Positions 48,401 to 59,249 are shown, counted from the stretch's first letter. The stretch: DNA of 64,000 bases from Forficula auricularia (GCA_024734495.1 JALMQS010000089.1:2925445-2989444), one strand, 5' to 3'. A program made the numbers and translations. The notes: generated by a model from the letters alone, not told the origin.

Positions 48401-51400
48401 TTTCTTAAATTTAAGTATTATAATTTTTTTAATACTAGTTTGTAATTAATCTTATTATATTAAACGAGCAAAGATTGTATATATGGTATATCCGGTCGGG
48501 TTCTCGAAAACGGCTCTAACGATTTGGATGAAATTCACTGGTTAGGAGGGTTTTGTGTTGGACATTTGATATGTCACGGTCTCATCTTCGTCTAAGTTGT
48601 TTTTGATGGGTTTTTTTGTTAATTGAAATAATTATTCACAGGTGGTTGTCTCGATAAAAATGTTTGTTTACGTTTTTATTCGGTTTTCTTTTTAATAAAT
48701 AATTGGTTTTTTAATTTTATATCCCACAATAAGATTAATACAATTATTATTATATATTAAAAATTGGGCAATTTTATTGATTAAAAATCGAGTTTTAAAT
48801 CCTACAAATAATAATTTGACAATTTAATTGATGAACTCTAAAATTGTTATTTAATTAAAAAACAAATAATTATACCGTATTTATTTATATACCTATATAC
48901 AAATAATCTATCGGCCACTGAAGGCTAGAAATGCAAAAACTGAGTGTGTGGGCGTGGGTAGATGTGGGGGTGCAGTAGTGGGTTCGGGGGTGTACGGGGT
49001 TTCGGGGTCGAAGTGGGGGTGTAGGTGTGGGGTGTAGTGGGAGGGTCCAGGAGGTGGGGTGAAGTGGTGGGGGCCCGGGGCGTGAGGGGGGTTTCGGGGA
49101 TTAATATATAGGTATTAACTGAAGCAAAAATTTACCGAGCATCGCTCGGTGGCCAGGTACTGTAAGATAAAGTAAAGTAATTTAGTGTGCATTATTTGTT
49201 TATTATAATACATAAATAATATTCGATATGCTTGCAATCATTTTATTTTTTACAATAGATATGTAATCAATACCTACTACTTAGTGATATATTTATAATG
49301 TAAGGATCCAAATAACATCACTATAGTTTATAGACAATACGGCAATAGGGTCCTAGAATTTGTCACCGATTTAAAAACTCTTTGATGGCTTATTTATACC
49401 ATCCCACAAACTTTTCCGAGTCGCTGCGCAATTAAAATTTATACATGGAGCTCTCCCTAAGTAAAAGTACATATGTGCCCACAATTATGAAAGTGGTCTA
49501 ATTTTTTCGGTTTATGTAAAAATGAATAATAAGTAAATTGTTAACTCTCACTTTGTTTTGTGTCTATTTAGGCAAAATGTCTTGCTTCAATTAATTATTA
49601 AGCTTCGCGGCGCACCTGTGAAGCGGCCGCGGCGTACATTTTGGGGACCTCTGGCTTATAAAATTATATCTGTAATATTAGGGCCTGATCAATAAATACA
49701 CCTATTATTATTAATGTAATATATATATCCAAGCTACAAAAATAGACTGATTATTTATTTATTTTTTAGTAAGAGAAGACAAAAAATTACTTGAACAAAG
49801 TGACAGTCTTTTTGTAATTATTATGTCGCATGGACACCAAGGTTTTGTTTATTCTTCTAAAGTGGCATACAAAGTGAATTCACTCTGGGAAGACTTCTAC
49901 GCTTCACGATGCCCAGAATTGGCAGCTAAGCCAAAAATATTTATTATTCAGGTTTGGATTGATTTAAAAAAAATTATTTATTACCTGCTATAAATTTCAT
50001 CTTTGGAAGGAAATTCAAATAATGTACATAAATAGTAGCAGCAAGACTAAATAATAAAACGTCTCATTGTGATTCAAGAAATACCTTCATGTAGCATATT
50101 TTTGTTGAAAGCAAATTTTAGCTGTTATTGATGAAATTACTTGAACAAAATACTTAATAAATCTTGAATCACAATATACAAAAGACAATTTCAAAATGTA
50201 TGTAAGACAATATAGTACGTTTATTCGGGTGTATTTTTTTTATTTTTATTTGGTTAGCTTCCGATACTAAGGGCCAGTTGTATGTCTGTTTGTAAAGTCT
50301 TTGTTAAGTAGAAAAACGGTCAAACCATAGTATTTATCAAGTGCCCGCCCAGATGGCCAATCAGACGACACAGACTTTCATCTGATTGGCCATCCGACCG
50401 GGCACTTGGTAAATACTAATGTTTGACCGTTTGTCAACTTAAAAAATACTTTACAAATCGACATACAACTGGCCGTAAGCCCATTTAGCCATTTTGATTG
50501 ATAGTTTTAGGGTGTAAATTGATTCTAGTGAAAACTTAGATCAAACAAAACAGTTTTGTCAACAAAACCTATCCAAAAATGATAAGATTATATCTGCTAA
50601 TTTTCAACAAACTTCCGTGTAAATGTAGACCTCAAAACATGCATTTTTGGTAAAAACTTAAATTACATTTATTTGGCCTTTTAAAATATCTAGTTTTTTG
50701 CAGATCGAAGTAGGTAATTAGGAAAAAATAAAAACAAATGAATTTGTCCAGGTAAAATCTGCAATCTCCAGATGATGGGCTAATTACCCCAAATAAATCG
50801 AGTTATAGAACTACATGTTTTAACCCAATTTATTTTCCTTACTGTGAAACACCACCACTTCAACTTCAAACTCATTATAATTCAAGATTTGATCGTTGTT
50901 AATGCATTAATTTTAACTACTCTATAAGTTAAAACTTAGAAAAATTGATCCAATTAATAGATTTCTAGGCATGCCGAGGTGAGAAGACGTCAAAGCCTTT
51001 CAATCTGCAAACGGACAGCTTTCCCAAGAGCAGCCATTCATATTCGGCTCCCGATGAAGCTGATATACTGGTTGTTTATTCTACGTTACCTGGTAAATTA
51101 TGAATCAAAATATATTAAGAAATGTTTTAAAATAGTAGTATATAAAGGAAAATAAAGAAACATTTTAATTTCAGAATACGTGTCATTTCGTAACGTGAAT
51201 TTAGGAAGTTGGTATATTCAAGAATTTGCTGCTGAATTAAAGAGGTCATTGAACTCCGAGGATCTTCTTAGTATATTAGTTAATGTTAATCGACATGTTG
51301 CTCTAAAATACGAAGCAGACGGAATGAAACAAATGCCAATAATGGAAAATACTATGTTACGTAAAATTTATTTCGGTCCTTTAAATAAATCTATAGTGCT

Positions 51401-52304
51401 ACTTAGAGATAGAGAAAATTGGGAAAATGAATATCAGGATTCTTTGAAAAAATTTACAGATGGTCAAAATTTTATCGTTAATTTATTTAAAAATGAATTT
51501 AGTGACGACAACTTAGAATTTTTAAAGGGGTTTTTGAAATTTAAATCAGAAGTGAATGCAAAACTGAAACAATTGGAAGATTTTTCCCAAACAGTACAAA
51601 TATACGGCGACGAGAAAGTCGAAATGAAATTTAAAGAGCTAATCTTAGAATTTATTAACATAAATGGATTAACATTTCCTAAAGAAGAGAAAGTAAATCG
51701 GAATGAAATGTCCAAACATTATCTAATTTCTGACAGAGAACCAGCAAATAAAGTATTCAATAAAGTATTCACTAACAAGGTATTAGCTAATGAAGATGAA
51801 GTAGGCAATATGAAAAAAAATTCCGAAGATGATCAGAAATATTACAATGCAGTAGAGACCTTTTTGAAAAATCATCCGAATGTGAATGTTGGTTTGTCAA
51901 CCAAACTGAAATTATTCCAAACAATTTTAGTCACCTCAAAAAATGAAAATACAAAAGATAAAGCAAAAAAACGAATAGATAATTATTTGGATGAGATGAA
52001 TAGGCCCAGGACATTGGAGGGAGAATCAAATCTTGATGTCAAGGAAGTATTAACTAACAAGGTATTACCCAAAGAAGATGAGGTAGGCAATATCAAAAAA
52101 TTATCCAAAGATGATCAGAAATATTACAAAGCAGTAGGGACCTTTTTGAAAAATCATCCGAATGTGAATGATGATTTGTCAACCAAACTGAAATTATTCC
52201 AAAAAATATTGGTCGATTCTAAAAATGAAGTTACAAAATCTCGAACAAAAAAACGAATAGCTAATTATGTGGGAAGAGACATGGATGAGATTTTGGAAGT
52301 ATAA
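45447..52304 (+). CDS. Caspase C: effector-type caspase with a 305-residue C-terminal repeat extension (585 aa, 5 exons)
   Basis: Exons: 45447-45550, 45843-46060, 49770-49951, 50969-51092, 51175-52304 (1758 nt, in frame). Exon 1 is 6 nt longer than in A and B: 2 nt are lost and an 8-nt copy of the donor area is gained, and using the downstream GTAAGT restores frame. Residues kept: Arg71 (TTRHGS), His128 (IMSHGH), Cys170 (QACRG), Arg215 (VSFRN, Phe where most caspases have Trp). The LQTD/S site is present. p10 ends near residue 282. Residues 283-406 form a charged, probably helical region with GDEKVEMKFKELILEF and INGLTFPKEE. Residues 407-500 and 501-585 are tandem repeats centred on DDQKYY, FLKNHPNV and TKLKLFQ. 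I do not recognise the extension; effector caspases normally end after p10. It could recruit substrates or partners, but that is a guess. Confidence 0.88.
46163..46416. mobile_element. Tc1/mariner-like MITE in intron 2 of caspase C
   Basis: Inverted ends TCGTCGCCTTAGAG / CTCTAAGCCGACGA, extending imperfectly to about 34 bp, with TA on each side. Copy A reads GCATATGCG without the insert (about 23002). A single end of the same family is at about 27974. Confidence 0.88.
47094..47205. repeat. Perfect inverted repeat, 45-bp arms, 22-nt loop
   Basis: 47094-47138 and 47161-47205 are exact reverse complements, containing AATGAGAGAGTCTTCTGTTT. The hairpin lies within an insertion of about 190 bp that is absent from the matching introns of A and B. 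Confidence 0.92.
47478..47525 (+). ncRNA. Best hammerhead-like motif in the window
   Basis: CUGAUGA (47482-47488), one U, a perfect 6-bp stem II GAAGAC/GUCUUC with a 3-nt loop, GAAAC (47505-47509), loop UAUA, GUC (47514-47516). The flanking A/G and U/C give only a two-base stem I. It sits in a Penelope-type tail in intron 2 of caspase C. The bulged U and weak stem I leave activity uncertain. Confidence 0.5.
47526..48454. other. Intron 2 of caspase C, unassigned part
   Basis: AT-rich. Around 47840-47900 there is a fragment of the conserved intron block (GGTTGCCCGGCAAATGTCC) also seen at 23841 and 33587. No gene. Confidence 0.4.
48455..49165 (-). mobile_element. C-rich interspersed repeat, copy c (reversed) in intron 2 of caspase C
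   Basis: Read on the minus strand it starts at GTACCTGGCCACCGAGCGAT near 49160, has a C-rich block (49100-48950 on the minus strand) and ends with TTTGCTCGTTTAATATAATA near 48460. Matching introns in A and B lack it. Same family as 986-1795 and 14702-15665. Confidence 0.65.
49394..49653. mobile_element. hAT-type MITE with damaged left end
   Basis: The right end GGGGACCTCTG and the left segment CCCACAAACTTTTCCGAGTC are typical of a hAT MITE family. The flanks GGCTTATT and GCTTATAA suggest the target duplication. The matching site in intron 2 of copy B (about 35937) is uninterrupted. Confidence 0.7.
50271..50475. mobile_element. PIF/Harbinger-like MITE, 205 bp, TAA target duplication
   Basis: The element is almost a complete palindrome with ends GGGCCAGTTGTATGTC / GACATACAACTGGCCG, flanked by TAA on both sides. 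Intron 3 of A is empty here, and B keeps the right half. GGCCAGT ends with TAA duplications fit the PIF/Harbinger group. Confidence 0.88.
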
Positions 52305-52677
52305 AGATTACACTCTGATAAAGACGTCGAAGTAAAAAAGATTGAAGACGACAAAAATCTTTATTATGCGAAAAACTAAGAATGTTGGAAGTGACACAAC
52401 CAAATCTAATTGCCAATCTAGGCAAATTTCAAGAACAAAAGTACATTTCACAAAGAAGATAGAATATATGAATTTCAAGAAATCAAAATCAAGAAATTAT
52501 CAGAAGATGATCAGAAATATTATAATGCAGTAGATATCTTTTTGGGAAATCATCCGAATGTTGATGATGATTTGTCAAGCAGACTGAAATTATACCAAAA
52601 AATTTTAGTCTCTTCTAAAAGGGAAGATATAAAATATAAAACGAAAAAACGAATAACTAATTATATGTCTCTTTAAG
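52305..52677 (+). pseudogene. Third extension repeat beyond the stop of caspase C
   Basis: From about 52497 the same reading frame as the gene resumes with LSEDDQKYYNAVDIFLGN, then HPNVDDDLSSRLKLYQK and KKRITNYMSL, ending in TAA at 52675-52677. It is a full repeat unit. It is separated from the coding region by the stop at 52302-52304 and further stops in a decayed linker (52305-52495). Copy A contains a unit most like this one. Confidence 0.8.
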
Positions 52678-52737
52678 ATCAACTTGGTTATTGAATAATT
52701 AAAATCATTGGAAATGAATGAAATATATGTGTGTGAG

Positions 52738-52996
52738 CAGGGGGCGTACCCACGAGGGGGTGGGGGTCAGAACCCCCCTCTCCCCAATGGCAGGGTTCAT
52801 GGGATGATTAACGGCAACGACAAACCGTTTCTTATGTCAAACTAACCGTAATTAAATATATTTCATATGTTTAATCAAGAATGATGTTCTTTTTTACTTT
52901 ATTGAAGTACCTATTTGTTTTAATAAAAAAAATTCCCACAAAATATTTTGCTTTGTGGATTGGCCTCCCCACGAAAATTTTCTTCCTACGCCACTG
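52738..52996. mobile_element. hAT-like MITE, 259 bp
   Basis: It begins CAGGGGGCGTACCCACG and ends CTTCCTACGCCACTG. The flanks TGTGTGAG and TGTGTTTG agree at 6 of 8 bases. The interior has G and C runs and is non-coding. Confidence 0.7.
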
Positions 52997-53024
52997 TGTG
53001 TTTGCTAGTAGTCCAAGAGCCCAT

Positions 53025-54112
53025 GAAAGCTTTCTGACAGACTAGTATAAAAGTTGTGGTGGATGGAATGTCATATGAATCGTTCTCCACAAACGCTTGT
53101 GTTCTCCAAGGCTCTGTAATCTCCCCCACACTCTTTCTAATATACATAAAAGACCTTATCGATCAAACGTCAAAGCCCACTCATTGTTACGCTGACGATA
53201 GCACTCTGCACGGCAAGCCCTCACTCCCGAATAATCGAAACAATGTTGCCTCCTCAATCACTCTCGACCTAGACAAACTGAAAAAATGGGGTTCTCAAAA
53301 TTTAGTTAACTTTAATGCAAGCAAGACTCAATGTTGTCTAATTTCTAGGCGCCAAAATAAAAATTTCCCTGATATTCACTTCGATTCAAATACCCTGAAA
53401 ATGTGTGACAGCCTATCCATGTTGGGCGTCTCTGTCGCATCTGACCTGTCTTGGAATGAACACATCTCCTCTGTGGCCAAATCTGCAGCAAGAAAGATTG
53501 GCCACTTATTCAGGTCCAAACCATTTTTCACACCCCTACATCTTCTCACCATCTACAAAGCCCCTGTCTCGAATACGGCTCACATATATGGAGAGGAGAC
53601 TCTAAATATTCTCTTGCTACCCTGGATGCAATTTAGAAACGAGCCATCAGGCTAATTGACAATTCTACCCTCAACGACTCCCTCGACTCGCTAGCTCGTC
53701 GAAGAAATGTATCTGCCCTTTCCGTTTTCTATAGATACTATCACGGCAGGTGCTCTGATGAGATAAAATCAATAATTCCCCTCAAAGAATGCTTTGTGCG
53801 TAGCACGCGTTTTGAAGACTGCCAACACTCCTCCGCGGTCAAATTAGAAAAGTGCCGGACCACTTCATTCGCTAATACGTTTGTCCTTATAACTTCAAGG
53901 AACTGGTAATCTCTCCCAAACTCCATCTTCCCCAGCACTTATAATCTTCAAACATTCAAAACCCGAGTGCATAAACACCTACGTCTCCACCCTCTCAACT
54001 AATCAACTTTCCCTTTCTTCGGTAATGCAAGGGTCTTTCGAGATCCATAGGGGCTTCATCTTTACTGGTGTGCCCCTTCTTGCGTTTGATTGCATTAAAA
54101 AAAAAAAAAAAA
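53025..54112 (+). pseudogene. Jockey/CR1-like LINE, 5'-truncated copy B
   Basis: An open stretch at 53056-53655 covers the later reverse transcriptase: VLQGSVISPTLFLIYIKDLI, CYADDSTLHG and MLGVSVASDLSWNEHISS. A deletion then shifts the frame near 53570. The downstream segment YRYYHGRCSDEIKSI is in another frame. The element ends with poly-A at 54096-54112. Confidence 0.88.
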
Positions 54113-54135
54113 GTAGATAATTGAACCATCCTGAT

Positions 54136-54271
54136 ACAGAATGTTTTCTACATTTGATTCAATCGCGAATCTAATGTAGGGAATTTTTGTCAAATATTAT
54201 TTTCACTCAATATTTGACAAAAATTCCCTACATTAGATTCGCGATTGAATCAAATGTAGAAAACATTCTGT
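54136..54271. repeat. Perfect inverted repeat, 63-bp arms, 10-nt loop
   Basis: 54136-54198 and 54209-54271 are exact reverse complements (63 of 63). The arms begin ACAGAATGTTTTCTACATTT. The arms contain no coding sequence. A CATCCTGATACAG phrase just left of it recurs at about 54776. Confidence 0.95.
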
Positions 54272-55500
54272 TAATTAATGGCAAGCATCTACATACATGC
54301 TAATAGATCTAGCGCTCTGGACTGGGAGATCGAATATATAACATCTGAGATTTCAAATTCACTTGGTGATCCATCCGAATGTCTCAAAAATCTACTGGGA
54401 TCCATTTAATATGGCCCTTTTCTTTTTTCATTGTATTAAATTTAAGATACTATACTTCTTTTGGATTGTTAGAAGTAACTTTGTAATAAATTGTATATAT
54501 TTTTTTCTGGCTAATAAAACATCCTCTTAAAACTAAAAACTAACCATCCGAATGTCTAGCGGGCTATACGCGAAATGACGTTGGATTGTAGCTAAGTGGA
54601 TCACATCTTTTTCTCTCTTGGTCCAGACTTAATACTCCGCAGACTCCAATAGCGTAATCCGCAGTAGTCTCGCGAGATAAAAATATATTTTTCAAATCAG
54701 CGCGGTCAAAATAATTCTCGTTGACGTATCAATTATTCTTTGATATATTAACGAGAAAAAAAAAATTATAATTCATCCTGATACAGTTCTCATTTCTGTT
54801 AAACTTAAGAAAATAAATTTAAACCAGTCAGTCAATTTTTATAAAAAATTTAATTTAATACCGCAAAAAAACAAGAGCACTTGACGTTTCGAGAGATTTT
54901 CCTTCCTTCATCAAAAATAAAAGAACAAAAATTTCGATCACGCGAAAAACGTTCTTTTATTTTTGTTAAAGGTGAAAAATTCCCAGAAAGACAAACCCAT
55001 ACTTTTTTGCGTTAAGAAATTTATCTTTTAAGCAAAATTTATTGAATGGTTTGAAACTATTAGCTAGAGTTATATATATTTATATTTGTACCTAATTTAC
55101 CAGTTAATAAAATTTAATATTTCCATTTTTATAAAATGTTTATTGTATAATATATTAATAAATAAATAATATTAATAACATATCTAATATTTTTGCATAT
55201 TTCATGTTTGAATTTACATATTTTAGACGTTTAGTGTCTATATAAATCCTGGCCCTAGTAATAAAGAATCAACCAAAAACTTTCTGAAGATGTGTAAGTT
55301 ATTAAATATAAAATAGCATAAAAATAACTGTTTACAATTATTTTACTATAAAAAGAAAGCTTAAATCGCAACAAAAACACATGTGTAAAAAAAAGGCCAA
55401 GTTCGATTAATAAAAACCGTTTATCAAAAAAAGTAGTGAGATCTAAAGTGATGCCAAGTTCAATATCATCAATTTATTAAATGAGTCGAGAATATAGTAA
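54272..55500. other. AT-rich stretch without recognisable gene
   Basis: A degenerate Penelope-type tail (minus strand, about 54925-54885, with CGAAACGTCAAGTG) and AT-rich filler. No coding signal. Confidence 0.4.
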
Positions 55501-56225
55501 CTTCATTTAAAACGCATATTTTTACTTTACCATACAGGGTATGGTCAAGTATTGTAATCGTGCATGAAAAAATTGTTTTTTTCCTTCTTTTTTCAAAATA
55601 ACTAAAAAATGGCTGAAACTATTTTGATTAAAAAAATTAAGCGAAACCATGGAATTTCGGTCTACAAAAAAACACTAATAATTGAACATCGAATAAATTA
55701 TATTTTTTGAGATAATTGTTCTGTCAAAATATCTGTTAGTCCGTTAGTGTGTTAGTCTGTGCGATACCAAATTTTTGTGGACCAGCTAGCTCAAAAACTA
55801 GTGGGAATATCATAACCAAAATTCACACGTAGTTTTGGTCCATTGAGATTAAGAGCTGATTAAATTTTGGTGCATATCGACCTTAAATTAAGTGGGGGGG
55901 GGGTTAAAAATTAAAAATCTAGGCCTTTTGAGCAAACTCAACCAAATTTTGTATACATAATCAGTGGGACCCCAGAAGTCTAAAAATGCAAAACTAATCG
56001 CCAGAAATGTGTGTGTGTGGGGGGGGGGGGTGTAGGATCAAAAAATGAAAATCTTGGGCATTTACCAAACTCAACCAAATTTAATGATTATCTCCAGGAG
56101 TCTAAAAATGTCAAAACTAACCCCCCCCCCCCCTACATGATTATAAATAATTTTATTAAATATTAAATATAAGTGAGGGGCCAGGTTGTATGGTAAAGTC
56201 AAGTGGATGGGCACATCAGGACATA
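55501..56225. repeat. Left arm of a large inverted repeat
   Basis: 55740-56225 is the reverse complement of about 58885-59240, including GGACCAGCTAGCTCAAAAAC and CAGGTTGTATGGTAAAGTCA. The part 55510-55740 belongs to the family found in intron 2 of the caspase genes. Confidence 0.75.
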
Positions 56226-58406
56226 AAAATTAAAACCTCCGACAATTTATCAAATCTCCCACCAGCCCGCACCAACCCCAGGAAAATCTGGCTATTCAAT
56301 AAAGCCGTTCAGAATTCGCAGCCGCCTTTAACGAGGCAATACAAACAGGCCTAGAAAACTATGTCCCCTCAAAATCGATTAAAGGGAACAAGGATTCCAA
56401 GCCTTGGTTTGGTAAACAATGTGGAGATGCCGTCCGTGAAAAAAAAAATATTTTCAAAAATGGCAACTTTCACGTCTAGAATGTGACCGAATTGCATTTA
56501 CCAAGTTCTTGCAAAAAAATTATCTCTGAGGCAAAAAAATCATTCGATCAGAGGATTGCTGACCGTCTCGGATATTACCCCAAACGGGCCTTTTCTCTCT
56601 ACACAAGGTAATAAACAGAAATTTCAGGTCTCCCTCACTTCCGCCCCTCTTCCACCCAAATGGCCAGTGGCCACGGCCGCCACTGAAAAAACTGAATCAC
56701 TAGCATCCTTTTTCGCCACTAACTCTACTTTAGATGACAAAGGGCTTAACCCGCCCTCTTATACCCTCCAAACCAACCTCATGGGCAAAATAATTTTCCG
56801 GCCCCAAATAATCAAAAAAGCCATTAAAAAATTGAAATCCGGCTCCGCCGTTGACCCAGATGACATCCCACCAATTCTCATTAAAAAATGCGCCCCTGAA
56901 CTTGCGCCCTATTTTATCCAAGCTATTCCAACTCTCTTACGAATCGGGCATATTCCCAAAAAGCTGGAAAATAGCCAGAGTCACACCTATTCCTAAAAAA
57001 GGTGACTCTTCACAAGTTCTAATTACAGACGTATCGCGATCACCTCTGTTCTTTCCAAAATAATGGAAATGGTTATAAACCAACACGTCCTTCGTCACTT
57101 AGAAAATAATAAAATAATTCACGATAGGCAATATGGATTTAGACAAAATCGTTCCACAGTCGACATCTTAACCTACTATATGTCCCCCACATCTGGAACA
57201 AAGCTCTAGAGACCGGAAAAGAAACCTTCGCTGTAGCCGTAGATAACTCAAAAGCTTTTGACCAAATGTGGCACAAAAATCTTCTTGCCAAACTGACAGC
57301 CTTTGGATTCACACCAACACTTCACAAATTGATAGAAAGCTTTCTGACAAACCGTAGTATCAAAGTTGTAGTAGATGGAATATCAACTGAATCGTTCTCC
57401 ACAAACGCTGATGTTCCCAAAAGCTCTGTAATCTCCCCCACACTCTTCCTAATTTATATAAACGACCTTATCGATCAAATGTCAAAGCCCACTCATTGTT
57501 ACGCCGACGATAGCACTCTGCACGGGAAGCCCTCACTCCCGAATAATCGAATCAATATTGCCTCCTCAATCACTCTCGACCTAGACAAACTGAATAAATG
57601 GGGCTCTCAAAATTTAGTTAACTTTAATGCAAACAAGACTCAATGTTGTCTAATTTCTAGGCGCGAAAATAAAAATTTCCCTGATATTCACTTCGATTCG
57701 AATACCCTGAAAATGTGTGACAGCCTATCTATGTTGGGCGTCTCTGTCGCATCTGACCTGTCTTGGAATGAACACATCTCCTCTGTGGCGAAATCTGCAG
57801 CAAGGAAGATTGGCTACTTATTCAGGTCCAAGCGATTTTACAAGCCCCCACATCTTCTCACCATCTACAAGGCCCAAATTCGGCCCTGTCTCGAATACGG
57901 CTCTCATCTATGGAGAGGAGCCTCTAAATATTCTCTTGCTACCCTGGATGCAATTCAGAAACGAGCCGTCAGGCTAATTGACGATTCTACCCTCACCGAC
58001 TCCCTCGACTCGCTAGGCTCATCGAAGAAATGTCTCTCTGCCCTTTCCCTTTTCTATAGATACTATCACGGCAGGTGCTCTGATGAGATAAAATCAATAG
58101 TTCCCCTAAAGCATGCTTTGCGCGTAGCACGCGTTTTGCCGACTCCCAACACTCTTTCGCGGTAAAATTAGAAAAGTGCCGGACTTCATTCGTCAATACG
58201 TATATCCACATGACGTTCAAGGAACTGGAACTCTCTCCCTCAAAACCCGAGTGCATAAACACCTACGTCTCCACCCTCTCACCTAATCAACTTTCCATTC
58301 TCTTCGGTAATGCAAGGGTCTTTCGAGATCCATAGGGGCTGCTTCTTTACTGGTGCGCCCCTTCTTGCATTCGATTGCATTAAAAAAAAAAAAAAAAAAA
58401 AAAAAA
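56226..58406 (+). pseudogene. Jockey/CR1-like LINE, longest copy C, inserted in the centre of a palindrome
   Basis: No endonuclease is included; it starts shortly before reverse transcriptase. Segments: SAVDPDDIPPILIKKCAPEL (about 56845), then in a new frame FPKSWKIARVTPIPKKGDSS, more frameshifts, and from 57266 an open 299-codon stretch. That stretch holds MWHKNLLAKLTAFGFTPTLH, CYADDSTLHG, MLGVSVASDLSWNEH and the thumb segment RPCLEYGSHLWRG. It ends with a 25-base poly-A. Several frameshifts make it inactive. Confidence 0.88.
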
Positions 58407-58744
58407 TGTCAGCTTATTAATTTTACATGTCCATCTATATTTACTGATTTCACATTTTTAAGTGAAATTATTTTCTTGGCTTTTACTTGAAATATTCGTG
58501 ACGTATATAAAAATTGATGAGGCAAAATCAAACCAGCAAGTTCATGCCATTCTTCTTTTTAAACGGTTGTAAGCCCTACCTGGTGCATTTGTCACAATAA
58601 ATAAAGCGTCCAAATTGTAGTCCCGAAAATTTAATATTTACATTTTTCTATAAGTTTTTTTTATTCTTTTTTGTTTACTTTAAATAATGGCTTTTCAATA
58701 TTTATTAAAGCTCACAAAACAAAAACAATTTCCAATTTATCCCA
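58407..58744. other. AT-rich stretch without recognisable gene
   Basis: Nothing found. Confidence 0.4.
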
Positions 58745-58884
58745 TGCATGAGGAAGTATTGTAATCGGTCTCGCGGCAACCGCGACTTCAGAGGGTCCTC
58801 AGGTAAAGACTACGGAACCCATGGACTCAATTAATTTTAATTTATTTAATGATATGATATATATTATTACAAAACAAATAAGCT

Positions 58885-59240
58885 GGCATGTTCTGATGTG
58901 GCCATCCACTTGACTTTATCATACAACCTGGCCCTTAAAATTATTTATAATCATGTAAGGGGGGGGGTTAGTTTTTCATTTTTATACTTCTGGGGTCCAC
59001 TGATCATGTATACAAACTTTGGTTGAGTTTGCTCAAATGGCCTAGATTTTTAATTTTTCACCCCCCCCCCCCACACTCCACCCCTTAATTTTGGATCGAT
59101 ATGCACCAAAATCTAATCAGCTCTTAATCTCAATGGACCAAAACTACGTGTGAAATTTGGTTTTAATATTCACGCTAGTTTTTGAGCTAGCTCGTCCACA
59201 AAAATTTGGTAACGCACAGTCAACCAGACAACTAGACTAA
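58885..59240. repeat. Right arm of the large inverted repeat
   Basis: Reverse complement of 55740-56225. It shares the TGTATACAAACTTTGGTTGA box and G/C runs. Confidence 0.75.
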
Positions 59241-59249
59241 CAGACATTT

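Noticed and set aside
52342..52533. 63-codon frame after caspase C
   Set aside because: It is in another frame than the third repeat unit and consists of lysine-rich AT-driven codons.
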